From assembly GCA_002104935.1 (NCBI GenBank), contig MCGT01000024.1, forward strand, positions 248,001-312,000: a stretch of 64,000 nt of DNA, read 5' to 3'. Below are positions 21,383 to 32,493 of the stretch, piece by piece. The first letter of the stretch is position 1; every line of letters starts with the position of its first letter. Position numbers and translations under genes: made by a program. This DNA is from Hesseltinella vesiculosa. Its lineage: Eukaryota; Mucoromycota; Mucoromycetes; Mucorales; Cunninghamellaceae. A model generated the notes under the pieces. It searched no databases. It was not told the origin of the DNA and saw only the letters and a program-made list of their open reading frames with translations.

Positions 21383-23194
21383 ATGGAGACGTGCAAAAAA
21401 ATCTACATTTCTCTCGTTTGTCACGTTTGCCGGGAAACACCATTCCCTCGAAAACAAAAGCTTTTACAGCACCTGGCAAAGCACGGCCTCAATCTCCCTC
21501 CAGCACCAAAAGGGCGCGTAACAAAAGAAGTCGACCTCATCTTTGTTGACGACGACGAGGAAGCCGACGAAATTCATTTTGGTTGCCCTTGCTGCCACTT
21601 TCATTGTGAGACACGTTACCAATTTGCAGTTCATGTCACCGTTCATGCTGCCAAACCCGAAGACTACTTCATCCATTCCAGGAACGACGGCAAGTTCAAG
21701 TGTCACTTTGTTGACTGTTCGTACGATCACACAAGTTGGACATCCTTGCTGGCACATTTTGCCGAGAAACATGCAGAAACGGCAACACCATCACCAGAAA
21801 CCAGTGGTACATCGAAGAAGCGAAAAAGACTTGAATCATTCACAATGATGCAAGGCAGCCAACATGTTTTGAGAATCAACGAACCAAGAAAAGCGTTTCA
21901 TACGGCATTATCTTTGGATTGTGAACCTGTATCTTTACATCTTGAACGGAATCCCATGGACGAATTGCTTCACCTGTATGGTTTCTTGCACAAGACCGAC
22001 ATTGCTGAAGTGTGTACGAAGCTGCCAATTTCACCTGACATGACGACACCGCCTCTGCATTGTACCATTCAACTTCACCAAGAAGAAACCTCCATCCAAC
22101 CAACCGATCTTCCAGTACATCCAGCCAATCTCCTACCGATAATCAATCAAGTTGTTTGCTCATCATTCATACCACGTGTTTTGTCAAAAAACGGTTCATA
22201 CATGGAACCAAATACCCAACTGCTGCAGCATCTCAATCACGATTTCCGCCTTTCTCCAAATCTCTTGCATGCCCTTGCAAAACTGCACACGGGTGCAATC
22301 ATCATGGACAAGGAAGCGATTTTTGCCATCACAGCGGAAGCATATTGCCGTGGCAAGGCGACCGACATTCACGGTGAAACAAATCTGAAGACGCTGCCCA
22401 CCCCTTCAAATTGTTCATATGGTTCGCTGGCAATTGGAGTGTTTGAAGAATCCGACGGGAAAGGAACAAAGAGGAAACTCAAGATTGGAGCGAAGCACGT
22501 GAACATCCTTATCACCCTGTGCTGCAAACTGCAATCCGATTCATCCACGGCAGTTGACATCGGACCCGAGTCATCTTGCACTCCACACACGATACATCCA
22601 CTTACTGCCCGCATCTTTTACCGTGACATCTGTGTGAATGCGTTCCTGAAAGTGATGGAGCGCGAAGCGGCCACCTATACACCAACCTTGACAATCACAT
22701 CATTGCGCCAGCTTGTTTCTGGGTTCTATGATTCATCAACCTTTGCCATGGCAAGAGCAAGTCACGAAGAATTCGATGTGGACCTCCTCATGCCATGCAC
22801 TGTATTCACTGTTTGTGATGTGCCCAACAACGAAGGATATGGTTCAGCAGCCGGTTCCGTGGCAAAGCTGTCGTCCCGGTATTTGCAATCGTTGGCAAGG
22901 TCATACATTACGTCAACCCCTGTCAATTTTATGGATGCCATGGAGTCAGTGGAAGTAGCTGAAGAAGTGAAGAAGGATAGTCGATCAGTGGAATGCAACT
23001 CTTGGTCTGTTTTGAAACGATTTAATGCGGAACTCGAGAAAGCCCTCGATGGACGACAGCCCATGTCTCCGGCGGTTGTTGCAACCAAGGTCAACTTTTC
23101 AGCAATGGCATCAGAAACAAGTGCAGCGGTTGCATCAGCAAACCAAAAAGTGAAGAAGAACGTCCTCTACCATTTGCAAACATTGTATCGTTGA
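21383..23194 (+). CDS. Orphan C2H2 zinc-finger protein, intronless
   Basis: A single exon of 603 residues in a region where nearly all long genes have introns. The N-terminus has three Cys/His clusters fitting C2H2 fingers: CHVC with HLAKH; CPCC/HFHC with FAVHVTVH; and CHFVDCSYDH with LLAHFAEKH. A basic KKRKR follows at about residue 150 (possible nuclear signal). The remaining 440 residues have no recognised domain, though they are well-formed coding sequence rich in Thr, His and Pro. The ATG at 21383 follows the hairpin array directly. A role as a DNA-binding protein is inference. An origin from a mobile element or retrocopy is possible but unproven. Confidence 0.75.
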   Translation: METCKKIYISLVCHVCRETPFPRKQKLLQHLAKHGLNLPPAPKGRVTKEVDLIFVDDDEEADEIHFGCPCCHFHCETRYQFAVHVTVHAAKPEDYFIHSRNDGKFKCHFVDCSYDHTSWTSLLAHFAEKHAETATPSPETSGTSKKRKRLESFTMMQGSQHVLRINEPRKAFHTALSLDCEPVSLHLERNPMDELLHLYGFLHKTDIAEVCTKLPISPDMTTPPLHCTIQLHQEETSIQPTDLPVHPANLLPIINQVVCSSFIPRVLSKNGSYMEPNTQLLQHLNHDFRLSPNLLHALAKLHTGAIIMDKEAIFAITAEAYCRGKATDIHGETNLKTLPTPSNCSYGSLAIGVFEESDGKGTKRKLKIGAKHVNILITLCCKLQSDSSTAVDIGPESSCTPHTIHPLTARIFYRDICVNAFLKVMEREAATYTPTLTITSLRQLVSGFYDSSTFAMARASHEEFDVDLLMPCTVFTVCDVPNNEGYGSAAGSVAKLSSRYLQSLARSYITSTPVNFMDAMESVEVAEEVKKDSRSVECNSWSVLKRFNAELEKALDGRQPMSPAVVATKVNFSAMASETSAAVASANQKVKKNVLYHLQTLYR

Positions 23195-23297
23195 CGTATT
23201 ACAATAAAAGAGCAGGTCAAGTCAACGATTGAGTATATCATTCCTTCATGGGACTGCAGATTTTTTTTGTTCCTTTGGTTCCTTTATTTCTGAGGAT

Positions 23298-23299
<2 letters not shown>

Positions 23300-23331
<32 letters not shown>
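23300..23331 (+). repeat. Poly(A) run of about 32 nt downstream of the C2H2 gene
   Basis: An uninterrupted A run lies 106 nt after the stop of the intronless C2H2 gene and about 100 nt after an AATAAA at 23201. It could be a retrocopy tail or simply one of the many A/T homopolymers of this genome. Confidence 0.8.
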
Positions 23332-23333
<2 letters not shown>

Positions 23334-23442
23334 AACAAGTGAAAGAAGATAATATTGAAGTCGAATGTGTGGATGATGACAAAACCATCGTGGTAAAATG
23401 AATGCAATATCGTTTTTAAAACGTGCGTGGACGTGGGTATCT

Positions 23443-23838
23443 TCATTCCGCCTGCTCACTATAGCCATCATCACCATCATCATCGTCACTGTCTACTTTG
23501 TCAATACACTCGAAATGGAAGCTAAACACGCCGTTGATGACCTCAGTCGATATGTCAAGAGTGTACGGCATATAACCTCCGAAGTAGTGGCCTACATGAT
23601 ACATGTGTCTATAATGATCAGGAAAGCATTCTTCACAGAGGAGGTTGATGCTGCAAGGACACCGAGCCACTGGACCGCAAAGAGCAACATCATCAGTTTT
23701 GTCACACACGTCACAGATAAACAAGCTCAAGACATTGCGACTTATCTGACGGGTGGTGCGCGACAACGTCACTAGATCCTGTAGATCCACAAAGCTAAAG
23801 ACAAGACATTGCAATTCGGGAGGTAACAAGGTCAACAT
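23443..23838 (-). CDS. Small F-box-like protein with Cys-rich segment
   Basis: An intronless frame of 131 residues. The N-terminus MLTLLPPELQCLVFSFVDLQDLVTLSRTTRQISR has the Leu-Pro-x-Glu pattern and spacing of an F-box, so it may bind Skp1 in an SCF ubiquitin ligase. The middle holds paired Cys (CDVCDK, CPCSINLLCEECF) and His residues that could bind zinc. The C-terminus is acidic. Short for an F-box substrate receptor; it may be truncated or a stand-alone adaptor. Confidence 0.55.
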   Translation of the reverse strand: MLTLLPPELQCLVFSFVDLQDLVTLSRTTRQISRNVLSLFICDVCDKTDDVALCGPVARCPCSINLLCEECFPDHYRHMYHVGHYFGGYMPYTLDISTEVINGVFSFHFECIDKVDSDDDDGDDGYSEQAE

Positions 23839-24009
23839 GCTTCGTGATAGAACCAGTCTAAACGTCGAGATCGAAATGATTCTAATTCCGAAGACACACC
23901 ACGTATACGGTAAATGAAAAAGTTTAATTGACTTCCCAAGGAGGGACGATGAGATCCATGATTATGATACAAAATGCATATGAAAAAGAAAAAATAAATG
24001 ATGAGGGAT

Positions 24010-26056
24010 TTAACGACGACGGATCTTTTTCAAAGGATTCTAAAGAAAAATAAAAAAGAGGGTGAGAATGCTGGTTGGGCATCAACCTTCCCATCGCTCA
24101 GAGCCACTTACTTTGTTTTTGGCAGGGCCTTTGTGCTGTCGTTTCTTGTGTTTGGTAAAGTGCACTGGACCAACATCCTCCTCAGTATTCATCGTTTGCT
24201 GACCATTGATCTTAGGCATCAGGTACGAAGGGATGTTTTGCAAGTGCTTGCGGACCAAGGTAGGCTGCAGAGCCTGATCGTGACGCAAGAAATCGAGATC
24301 TTTGGGCTTGTCTTCAAAATGCATCTTCAGCTTTTCAGAGTTGAGGATTTCACGCTTGATTTCGGTGATGCGGGCTTCTCGAATAGCAACGAGGTTAACA
24401 CTTTTGAGAGCATCTTCAACACGATAGCGGAACCCATCAACGTTTTTGCTGTCAAAGGCATAAGGTTTGATCTGCCGGTTCATTTCGGCTTCTTTGGTTT
24501 GGACCCGGGCAAAGACAGTGGCGTCATTGGCGTGGTTGCGGCCAAAGGACCCATGCACGGCGTCATCCTTGTCCACCACAAAGCTGAGGGCCATGCCTTG
24601 CTTTCCACCTCGGGCTGTACGTCCAACACGATGGGTATAGGCCTTGGTCGAGCCGGGGAAATCAAAGTTGATGACAGCCGCCACATTCATAAAATCGACA
24701 CCGCGAGACACGCCGTATTCTTGGTCACGTTCAACCTTGCTCTTGTTCTTTTTGAGCTTGGGCTGATCTACAAGGTGGGTGCAAAAGGTTAAAGAGGGGA
24801 CGGTGAGGTAGTGACGGTCTATACCTTGCTCGTCTTGGTCATCAACTTCATCCTCGCTGTCAACTTCGCCGCTAAGGTCGGATTCATCGGTAGCGATTAA
24901 ATAGCTGTAGATGCCACGGTTGAATTCCTCGACAATGTGGTATCGTGAGTTGACAGGCAGTTCCGAGTTGAGTACACAGGATTTGATGGAAAATTGTTCT
25001 AGGAAGAGCTTCAATCGGTAGCAACGTTCGATATCGTTGACAAAGAAGATCACCTTGCCTCGTAACAATCGCAGCTTGACCATGATGAATGTGTACAAAA
25101 ATTTCTCCAATTCCGAGCATCGTACCACGTACTGTGTCAGGTTGTTGGCTTCTTCCTTTTCTTCTTCGAGCTTCAGAATCACAGGCTTGCGCAACACCAA
25201 CGATTTCAGCTCCTCAACATCCTAACAAAGAAACACGGACAAGGTGAGTTCAGGATGGTGATACGATTATTTTTTATGCTTACTTCAGTGAATGTGGCGG
25301 ACATCAGGAAGCTTTGGTAGATCTTGGGAAGGTTGGCGAGGATTTTGCGGAGATCTTCTTCGTAGCCAAACGACAAGACCAAGTCAGCTTCATCAATGAC
25401 CAGCGTTTGGAGTCCACTCAGGTCCAAATTCTGTATATCACACAGTAAGTATCAAGAAAGGTCAAGGTTGCCGATGTCTCTATTACCTTGGCTTCTAGAT
25501 GCGTAACAACTTTGCTGGGAGTGGCAATCAGGATGTCGGGCTTCTCAGCCAGCATGGGACTGCACAGAGAAGGAAAGTTAGTTAAGGCTGATTTGAAGGA
25601 GAGGAGGTTACCGTTGGAGTTGAGGAGCTAATTGACCAGCGATGTTGGCCACTTTGACAGATTGATTGGCGTAGATCAGTAATCGATTGATATGCGTGGT
25701 GACTTGTTCAGCCAGTTCTCGAGTAGGCACCAAGATCAATGCTTTTGTGCAAGGAACGCTGTCGGGCTAAACATGAAAACAGGTGAGTGATAGGAACATT
25801 AATAGGGAGAAGACTTCTTTACCTCTTGGGAAGCTAAGATTTTTTGTACAATGGGAAGAGTGTAGGCAGCCGTTTTACCAGCACCAGTGCGGGCACGAGC
25901 CAAGATGTCTTTTCCGGCGAGAGCCAAAGGGATGGCTTTGGCTTGAATCAAAGTAGGATGGACAAATTTCAATTGCGCAATAGCTCTTGATAACCTAGGA
26001 TCAAGGTCAAAAGAAGCAAACGTCACTTCATCTTCCAACAAGTGCTGATCAGTCAT
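24010..26056 (-). CDS. DBP9: ATP-dependent RNA helicase Dbp9 (DDX56 family)
   Basis: Nucleolar DEAD-box helicase for 60S ribosomal subunit assembly. About 560 residues over seven exons. The first exon has MTDQHLL, the Q-motif region ([16 protein letters not shown]) and motif [12 protein letters not shown]. Then come [23 protein letters not shown] ([14 protein letters not shown]), SAT (FLMSATFTE), [19 protein letters not shown], the family-typical acidic insert, [16 protein letters not shown] and [13 protein letters not shown]. The last exon encodes NPLKKIRRR and stop, as in Dbp9 orthologues. Divergent from MSS116 with about 180 bp between the start codons. Confidence 0.92.
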
Positions 26057-26234
26057 TTGGACAGTGTTAAAGTGGAGAGAGGAAAAAAAAAAAAAAAAAA
26101 AGGCGTAGTTTCATTTCTTCTTTTAAAAAAGTGGCTTGTTTTGGTAAGCTGCATTTTTTTTTTTTTTTTTTGACAACCTGGAACCTGGTCAAAAAATTCT
26201 TTTTCTTTCTCTTTTCCCAACTGAATTTTCAGTG

Positions 26235-28315
26235 ATGCTTCATCGTTTAGCTTTTCTTTCCCAGCGTGCGACTCTTGTTCGCCATGGAATCCATCAATCC
26301 AAGCTGATCGGTATGTCTATTCGTAGATCTGTCTAATACCCTACTTTATTGTATTCACCCACCTTTTTTTTTTTTTTTTGCATAGTCCCCAAGATCGGCC
26401 AATCTTTGCTTCAACGACAATACAGTGCAGCTGCAGCGCCCGAAGTGGTTGATGCTGCACCTGAATCAGCCCCCGAAAAGCCCATGGACTTCAAGGATAT
26501 CGAAATGCTGCACCCCGACACACAAAGAGCCTTGGACAAGGTGTTCAAGTACAAAACCATGTCGCCTGTTCAACAAGCTGTGCTGACCCGCTTGCCCACG
26601 GACAATGACATGTTTGTCAAGGCCAAGACTGGTACGGGCAAGACGCTGGCCTTCTTGATTGCCGCTCTGGAATCGGTCACCAAAAACAACCAGCAGCTCA
26701 AATACAGTGAAGGCACTTCGATCCTGATCATTTCGCCTACTCGTGAGCTGGCTCATCAAATTGCTGTCGAAGCCAAGAAACTCGTTAAGTTCTATCCTTT
26801 CAAGGTGCACTGTCTTGTGGGCGGCGAAAAAGTAACGGCCCAGAAGATGCAATTATCACGCAACCGCTGCGATATTGTGGTGGCGACACCCGGCCGATTG
26901 AACGATCTGCTGGGCTCCTTTGGCCATTTGCGCCGGGCTTGTGAAAACCTCAAAGTGCTTGTGTTGGATGAAGCCGATCAACTGCTGGACATGGGCTTCA
27001 AGCGTGAACTCGGCGACATTCTCGAACAATTGCCTGCCAAGCGCCAAACCTTGCTCTTCTCCGCCACTTTATCTGATACCATCCGCCATGACCTCAGCGA
27101 CTCGGCCCTTTCCCCTAACTATGATCTGATCGATACCGTTGGTGACCAGGACGTTCAAACTCATTTGCATGTCAAGCAATCGTCCATGGTGCTGCCCTAC
27201 GACGGCAATTTCCTTTCTCAGATCCAGCACATCATGTCGACCCACCCTGCCGCCAACCAAGGCAAGGTCATTGTGTTTTTGCCTACCACCAAGCAAACCA
27301 TGCTGTTTGCCGACGTTCTCCATGAATTGCTGCCCCGCCGTCGGGTCCACGAAATCCATTCCCTGAAGAACCAATCGCAACGCGCCCGTATTTCCCGCAA
27401 CTTCCGTCAATCTCGCAACGACATTCTTGTCACGACCGATGTGTCTGCCCGCGGTGTCGATTATCCTGGCGTGTCATTGGTGTTGCAAATCGGCGTGCCA
27501 TCTACTCGCGAACAATACATCCATCGCATTGGCCGTACTGGCCGTGCCGGCAAAGAAGGTGAAGGCATCTTGATCTTGTCTCCTTGGGAGAAGTCCTTTT
27601 TGCGCAAGGAATGCCATGATATCCCCATCGAAAAGCTGGAAGCCGTACCTGATTTGGAACCGGTCGATAGCGTTGCCTTGGCCAACATTGGCAAGAACAT
27701 GGATAGATCGTTTGTCCGTGAAGTGTACACCGCCTACCTTGGCTTCTGTAAGTTTTGATCAAGCGAAGTGGAAGCTAAGTCTCACTATTTTTTTTAGACT
27801 CTTCCCGATTGAATCAGCTTGGCCTGCCTCGTTCTTCTTCTTTGGAAGCTGGCGGTGAATTCTTGAATAGCTTTGGTATCACTGACATTCCAGAATTATC
27901 CCCCAGCTTTAAGCAGCAACTGGGCTTGGTGGACCGTCGTCGTCAAGGCTCCAGCCGTGGTTCTCGTGGTGATCGATTTGGCCGTGACCAATTTTCCGAC
28001 CGTCCCCGCCGCTCCTTCTCTCGTGATGACGATAGCTTTGACCGCCGTCCCCGCCGCTCCTTCTCTCGTGATGACGGTGACTTTGACCGTCGTCCTCGCC
28101 GTTCTTTCTCTCGTGGTGATGACGATTTTGACCGTCGCCCTCGTCGCACTTCGGAAGATGGCGATGATTTTGAACGCCGCCCTCGCCGTTCGTTCTCGGT
28201 GGACGAAGGTGATGCCAGCGAACGCCCTCACCGCCACCAATCTTCCCGAAGCCGCTCTTCTGGCCGGTATGACTTCAAGACCACCAGAGGCAGTTCTCGC
28301 AAATACAAGGATTAA
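26235..28315 (+). CDS. MSS116: Mitochondrial DEAD-box RNA helicase (Mss116-like)
   Basis: About 650 residues. The first exon gives a mitochondrial presequence (MLHRLAFLSQRATLVRHG, rich in Arg, no acids). The helicase core has MSPVQQAVLTRLP, motif I AKTGTGKTLAF, SPTRELAHQ, ATPGRLNDLL, DEAD (VLDEADQLLDMGF), LLFSATLS, VTTDVSARGVDYP and HRIGRTGRAGKEG. The C-terminus is an Arg-rich tail with a 14-residue repeat (RRSFSRDDxxFDRRP). Mss116 is an RNA chaperone for mitochondrial intron splicing and translation. Introns are at about 26312-26386 and 27748-27798. The tail fits non-specific RNA tethering. Confidence 0.88.
27996..28200 (+). repeat. 42-bp coding repeat in MSS116 tail
   Basis: About five copies of a 42-bp unit encode RPRRSFSRDDxxFDR, the later ones diverged. 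The period is a whole number of codons, so copy number can vary without a frameshift. Confidence 0.75.
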
Positions 28316-28566
28316 GCCCCGCTTCAGGCTGATCCCAATTTTCTTTGCATACACCCTTCCCATCCCTTTGCATCCTGTTTTAAAATCTTTACCGTTCTAC
28401 CCTTCTTCACTCCCATGTATAATAGCTTTGCAACACCCTCTCAATTTGATTAGTACAAATATCTACTCTCCCTTCTCATTCCATAGATGTATTTTTTTTT
28501 CTGCACTTCAAAAAATGAATAACGCACACTTTCTATTTATGTTCTTTTTATGTTCTTTTTACTGTC

Positions 28567-29900
28567 TCATTGTTGTGGAAGAAACTGGGGGGTTAAAAAT
28601 CTGGAGATGGTTTCATGGTTGAGGCTCTGCAGGAACTGTTTTTGCTGATCCGGAGTCAATTTGTTGTATTCCGAGGCAAAGTCCTGGTTTTGCATGAGGG
28701 CTTGGATGGTTTGGCGATACATGTCGTCGACAGAAGAGGAAGGTCCAGCAGTGGAGAGGTTGGCTGAAGGTATAATTTGAGGCGGTAGGACAGGTTGGGT
28801 TGAAGAAAAGAAGGAGGATTGAGCTGGAGACTCGGTTTGGGTGGACAAGGAGGGCACAGGCGGTTGGAAGTGAGGTTGGGTAAAATCAGGCACACCCGGC
28901 ATGCTGACAAACTGGAATTGTGATGGCGTAGGCGTAGGTGCTTGATGCTGTTTTTTCTGTGGCCGTTGTAGGTGCTGTTGCTGTTGATGTTGTTTGCGGA
29001 TTCGTTCCCATTCGGCCTTTGCGTTCAATTCTTGATTAATGCGCTGCTTCTGTTCGTTGACCTTTGTTTTCTCCATGTTGGCCACCAATTGCAAGTCTCG
29101 ATTCAGGTGTTGGCCCAGCATTGCTATCAAGGCTTCATCCTTGGCCAGCTATTGTCAATAGAGTGAAGAGAAACGAGGTGAGTCACTCTGTACTTCAAGC
29201 TCTTCTTTTTTTCATTTGCCTGTAGCGACCCATCAAGTAACTTGGCATATTTGGAAAAGATATCTTGCTGAGCTTTGTAAATATCCAACATGGCATGGTC
29301 TATAGCATACAATAATAATTAAAAAGTGTCATAAGCGTTGCCTGCTTTTGTTTTCTTTAGTGTACCCTGGCGTTCCATTGGTATTTTGTTGGCGTCCAAA
29401 TCAGCAATGGGATATTGATAAATATGGAAAGGTAAAAGGCGATTGAGCATATCCTCTCGAGATCGAAACGGGGTAGCGAAATCCGGTCGTGTAGCTTTGA
29501 ATTGGTCATTGGACAGGGCTTGCCTGTATCGCTTTCTGGCTGTTTCGTGCTGTTGCTCCACCTGTTGAGATCGTTTCTTGTTGCTCATATTAAGGACATT
29601 GATAATGTGCTCGATCGGCGGCTGGTCTTTTTGAAGGGCATCGGTGGCAGCTGTTGTGCTGGTGCCTTCGACACCGCCACCGATGGCCGCTTTCGTATCG
29701 TGTTGCATTGCAGCAGCTTGTAAAGAATGCTGCAGGGTCAAGATCTGCTGGGGTGTCAACGGCTGTTGTCGTTGCTGTAGGGCTTTTTGAATGTGTTTTT
29801 GGATTTGTTCTTGCGTCTTGACATATTTCTTTTTGGAGTACTTTCCCGTCTTGATATAACGACGAGGTTTATTCTCTGAAGGCGATGATCCTTCCGACAT
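28567..29900 (-). CDS. GLTSCR1-domain protein (possible chromatin-remodelling subunit)
   Basis: About 390 residues in three or four exons. After a basic N-terminus (RYIKTGKYSKKKYVKTQEQ) and a Gln-rich helix comes FATPFRSREDMLNRLLPFHIYQYP, the core of the conserved region found in animal GLTSCR1/BICRA, a subunit of the ncBAF SWI/SNF complex. A coiled coil (NEQKQRINQELNAKAEWERIRKQH) and a Pro/Gln-rich tail follow. In animals this domain scaffolds BRD9-containing SWI/SNF. The same role here is inference. ATG at 29900 is used; the upstream codons open only with TTG. Confidence 0.65.
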
Positions 29901-30047
29901 GGTATCAAGCAATCGTTATTAAAAAAAGAAAAAGAGTAAAAGAAATGTGCAAAGGAAAGAAAAAAAAAACACTTGCAACCCAAAAATTAAAACGAAGCAC
30001 GCCCTCCGCCCGCCTCTTTCTTTCTTCCTTTTTTGTGCTCTTTTGAA

Positions 30048-30968
30048 ATGGTGTTTGGCTTGACCAAAGGGCAGGGCGATTCTGTTAAAAAAGAACAGGA
30101 AGAATGGGGCGATGCAGTGGTCAAGGTGATCTGGCGACCGGTGGCCATTGGCTTGTGTGTGGGCCTCCCAGCCGCTTACTTTTTGTATACGACAGTTATT
30201 GGCAAACGATACCCCACCGCGGCCCACATCCCTCCTGAAGTCTTCAACAAACGCACAGTCATTCGCGGAAAGGTGATGTCTGTGGGCGACAGCGACAACT
30301 TTCGTATCTATCATACCCCTGGCATTGGCTGGGGTTGGTGGCGACACATCCCCAAGACTAGAAAGGAACTTCGGGATCAAACCATACCCATTCGTATTGC
30401 TGGGGTCGATGCTCCTGAGGTAATCAAGCAAAAGACTAGCAGTTGGACAAAGAGAGCTCATCCTTTATTGTCAGGGAGCTCATTTTGGCATGCCCAAACA
30501 ACCCTTTTACGACGAGTCCAAAGCTTATTTAACCTCTCTTGTTCAAAACCGCTTTGTCAAGGTGGAGCTGCTGGCGAGAGATCAATACAACCGAGCCGTA
30601 GGTATGGTCTACATCAGATCTCCTCCTTTTTTCACCCGCAAGAATGTGTCTGAAGAAATGTTGAAGCAAGGCATGGCAAGTCTCTACGTTGCCAAAGGTG
30701 CTGCTTATGCTGACCAAAAACATCGCTTGGAAAAGGCAGAGGCTCGGGCAAAGTAAGCTGACATAGGAATTCCTTCCTTTGATCTTTCTCACCATCCTGC
30801 GGTAGGCTACTGCACAAAGGCATCTGGTCCCTTCGCAAATACACTTCTCCTGGAGAGCACAAGGCGACGTAAGAATCACTGGGCAGGGCCAGTCTACTTA
30901 TCCATGTGTGAAAATGAAACATCTCAATCATTTTATTTCTTTTCAGGTATTTACGAGGCGAGAAATAG
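30048..30968 (+). CDS. LCL3: Staphylococcal-nuclease-like endonuclease Lcl3
   Basis: A membrane-anchored thermonuclease-fold protein of about 240 residues. The hydrophobic segment VAIGLCVGLPAAYFLYTTVIG (about residues 35-55) precedes the SNase domain: GKVMSVGDSDNFRIYHTPG, then IPIRIAGVDAPE (Arg and the acidic calcium/catalytic positions), the exon join AHFGMPKQPFYDESK, KVELLARDQYNRAVGMVYI, ending YLRGEK. Yeast Lcl3 is mitochondrial. Four exons, with introns near 30420, 30754 and 30870. The last exon is only about 20 nt. Confidence 0.82.
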
Positions 30969-31123
30969 ACAACGACACAGTAAAAAAGTTTAGAACCCTT
31001 TTTTTTCGACCCCTCGGCCAACCAAAAAAAAAAAAAAAACGCATCAACTAGGGACAGAGAGCGGATACACGTGTGGATTGGTTGATGAACGAGGGTCTCA
31101 TTGTCAGAAATTACCCGAAACGC

Positions 31124-31130
31124 TATATAA
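31124..31130 (+). promoter_or_regulatory. TATA box of the GT2 glycosyltransferase gene
   Basis: TATATAA lies 104-110 nt upstream of the ATG at 31234. An ACACGTGT E-box-like palindrome is about 55 nt further upstream. Confidence 0.5.
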
Positions 31131-31233
31131 AAAAAATACGCTCACTCTTTTTTATTTTTTCCTTGTAGCTGACGACATTTCTCTTTGTTTGTTGACACAA
31201 ACAAATAATTCAACAGGAGCCTAGACCACAGAG

Positions 31234-32493
31234 ATGTTGTACCTTACTGCGGACTTCTTCCCGATTTTTGTGCCTCTTGGTGTGATTGGCTTCTATAGAT
31301 ACCTGGTGTTTATGATCAAGATCCTTGCGTGGTTTGTCTATCGACCTATCCAACCCGCCGAATGCCCTCGTTACAAGGCTAGCAAAGACGTTACGATTGT
31401 TGTCCCTACCATCGATGCCGGCGAAGAATTCCTCGAGGCGGCTCAATCCTGGCTAGCCTGCAACCCCAACCGCGTTTTGATCGTGACGGAGGCCTGCATG
31501 AAAGATAAGATCCAGGCTCAGGTGCTGTCGATTGGAGCCGCCGCCTCGAAATTCACGGTCATGACCGTGCCAAAGGCCAGCAAACGTGAACAGATGTGCA
31601 AAGGCATTCAGTACACCGATACCGACATCCTGGTCTTTGCCGACGACGACGCCATCTGGCCGCCGACGATGCTCGACTACATCCTTGCCAGTTTCGAAGA
31701 CGAGGCGGTGGGCGGCGTGGGCACCTCTCAAACCGTGCGCTCTGTAGGCAAGCGACGGTCGATCTGGGAAATCCTCGCCGGTTTCCGACTCACCATCCGC
31801 AACATCGAAGTGGCCGCCTCCACCCACATTGACGACGGTGTGTGCTGCATTTCCGGTCGCACTGCCGCCTACCGCACTGTGATTCTCAAGGACCCCGACT
31901 TTCAGCACAAATTCACCCATGACTATTGGCGCGGAAAGTATCTGCTCAACTCGGGCGACGACAAATTCCTGACCCGGTGGATGGTGTCCCACGGCTGGGC
32001 GACGCACATGCAGGTCTGCAAGGAAGCCGAACTGCTCTCGACATTCAAAGACAACTGGCGCTTCATGAAGCAGATTCTACGATGGACACGCAATACCTGG
32101 CGCTCGGACTTTCGCTCGCTGTGCACTGAGCGCTACATCTGGACGCGCCATCCTTTTGTTGCTTACACCATGCTGGACAAAGCCATCAATCCTCTGACGT
32201 TGCTAAGTGGGCCGATCTCGGTCATTGTGCTGTGCGCTTACCTGCATTATCATCTACCAGCCTGGAACATCATTGCATCGTACCTTGTCTGGCTGCTTGC
32301 CACCCGGTTCATCAAGCTGCTGCCTCACTTTTATCAACGTCCTGTGGATCTCTGGGCTTTGCCAATGTACCTGATCTTTAATTTTTATTTTGCTTTTATG
32401 AAAATCTACGCCCTCCTAACGTTACATGTAACCGAATGGGGCACGCGCAAAGAAGCCACTGCTGGTGACAACGGCAATGGCGCTTGCTGCTAG
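31234..32493 (+). CDS. Family 2 glycosyltransferase (processive polysaccharide synthase type)
   Basis: An intronless gene of 419 residues. An N-terminal membrane helix leads to a GT-A domain: DVTIVVPTIDAGEEF, the metal/UDP-binding DDD of VFADDDAIWPP, the base Asp in NSGDDKFLTRW, and LRWTRNTWR in place of the QxxRW motif. Three or more membrane helices follow, and the protein ends in ACC, a possible lipidation site. The layout is that of hyaluronan/chitin-synthase-related fungal GT2 enzymes, some of which are needed for hyphal growth on surfaces in plant pathogens. Substrate unknown. GC content and codon use are noticeably higher than in neighbours. Confidence 0.85.
   Translation: MLYLTADFFPIFVPLGVIGFYRYLVFMIKILAWFVYRPIQPAECPRYKASKDVTIVVPTIDAGEEFLEAAQSWLACNPNRVLIVTEACMKDKIQAQVLSIGAAASKFTVMTVPKASKREQMCKGIQYTDTDILVFADDDAIWPPTMLDYILASFEDEAVGGVGTSQTVRSVGKRRSIWEILAGFRLTIRNIEVAASTHIDDGVCCISGRTAAYRTVILKDPDFQHKFTHDYWRGKYLLNSGDDKFLTRWMVSHGWATHMQVCKEAELLSTFKDNWRFMKQILRWTRNTWRSDFRSLCTERYIWTRHPFVAYTMLDKAINPLTLLSGPISVIVLCAYLHYHLPAWNIIASYLVWLLATRFIKLLPHFYQRPVDLWALPMYLIFNFYFAFMKIYALLTLHVTEWGTRKEATAGDNGNGACC

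Noticed and set aside
20290..21550. Long open frames running through the hairpin array on both strands
   Set aside because: They are made of poly-Phe/Lys from T/A runs and repeats of FGRETGS- or SLPNS-type peptides. They stay open only because the unit length is close to a multiple of three.
23300..23331. Poly(A) run taken as proof of a retrogene
   Set aside because: A and T homopolymers of 15-20 nt are common throughout the window, so the run alone is not evidence. It is kept only as a hint.
26466..27762. Several minus-strand frames opposite MSS116
   Set aside because: They mirror the helicase exon on the other strand and have no start context, domain or splice support of their own.
31453..32007. 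184-codon minus-strand frame opposite the GT2 gene
   Set aside because: A shadow frame caused by the high GC content of the GT2 gene. The plus frame has clear GT2 motifs.
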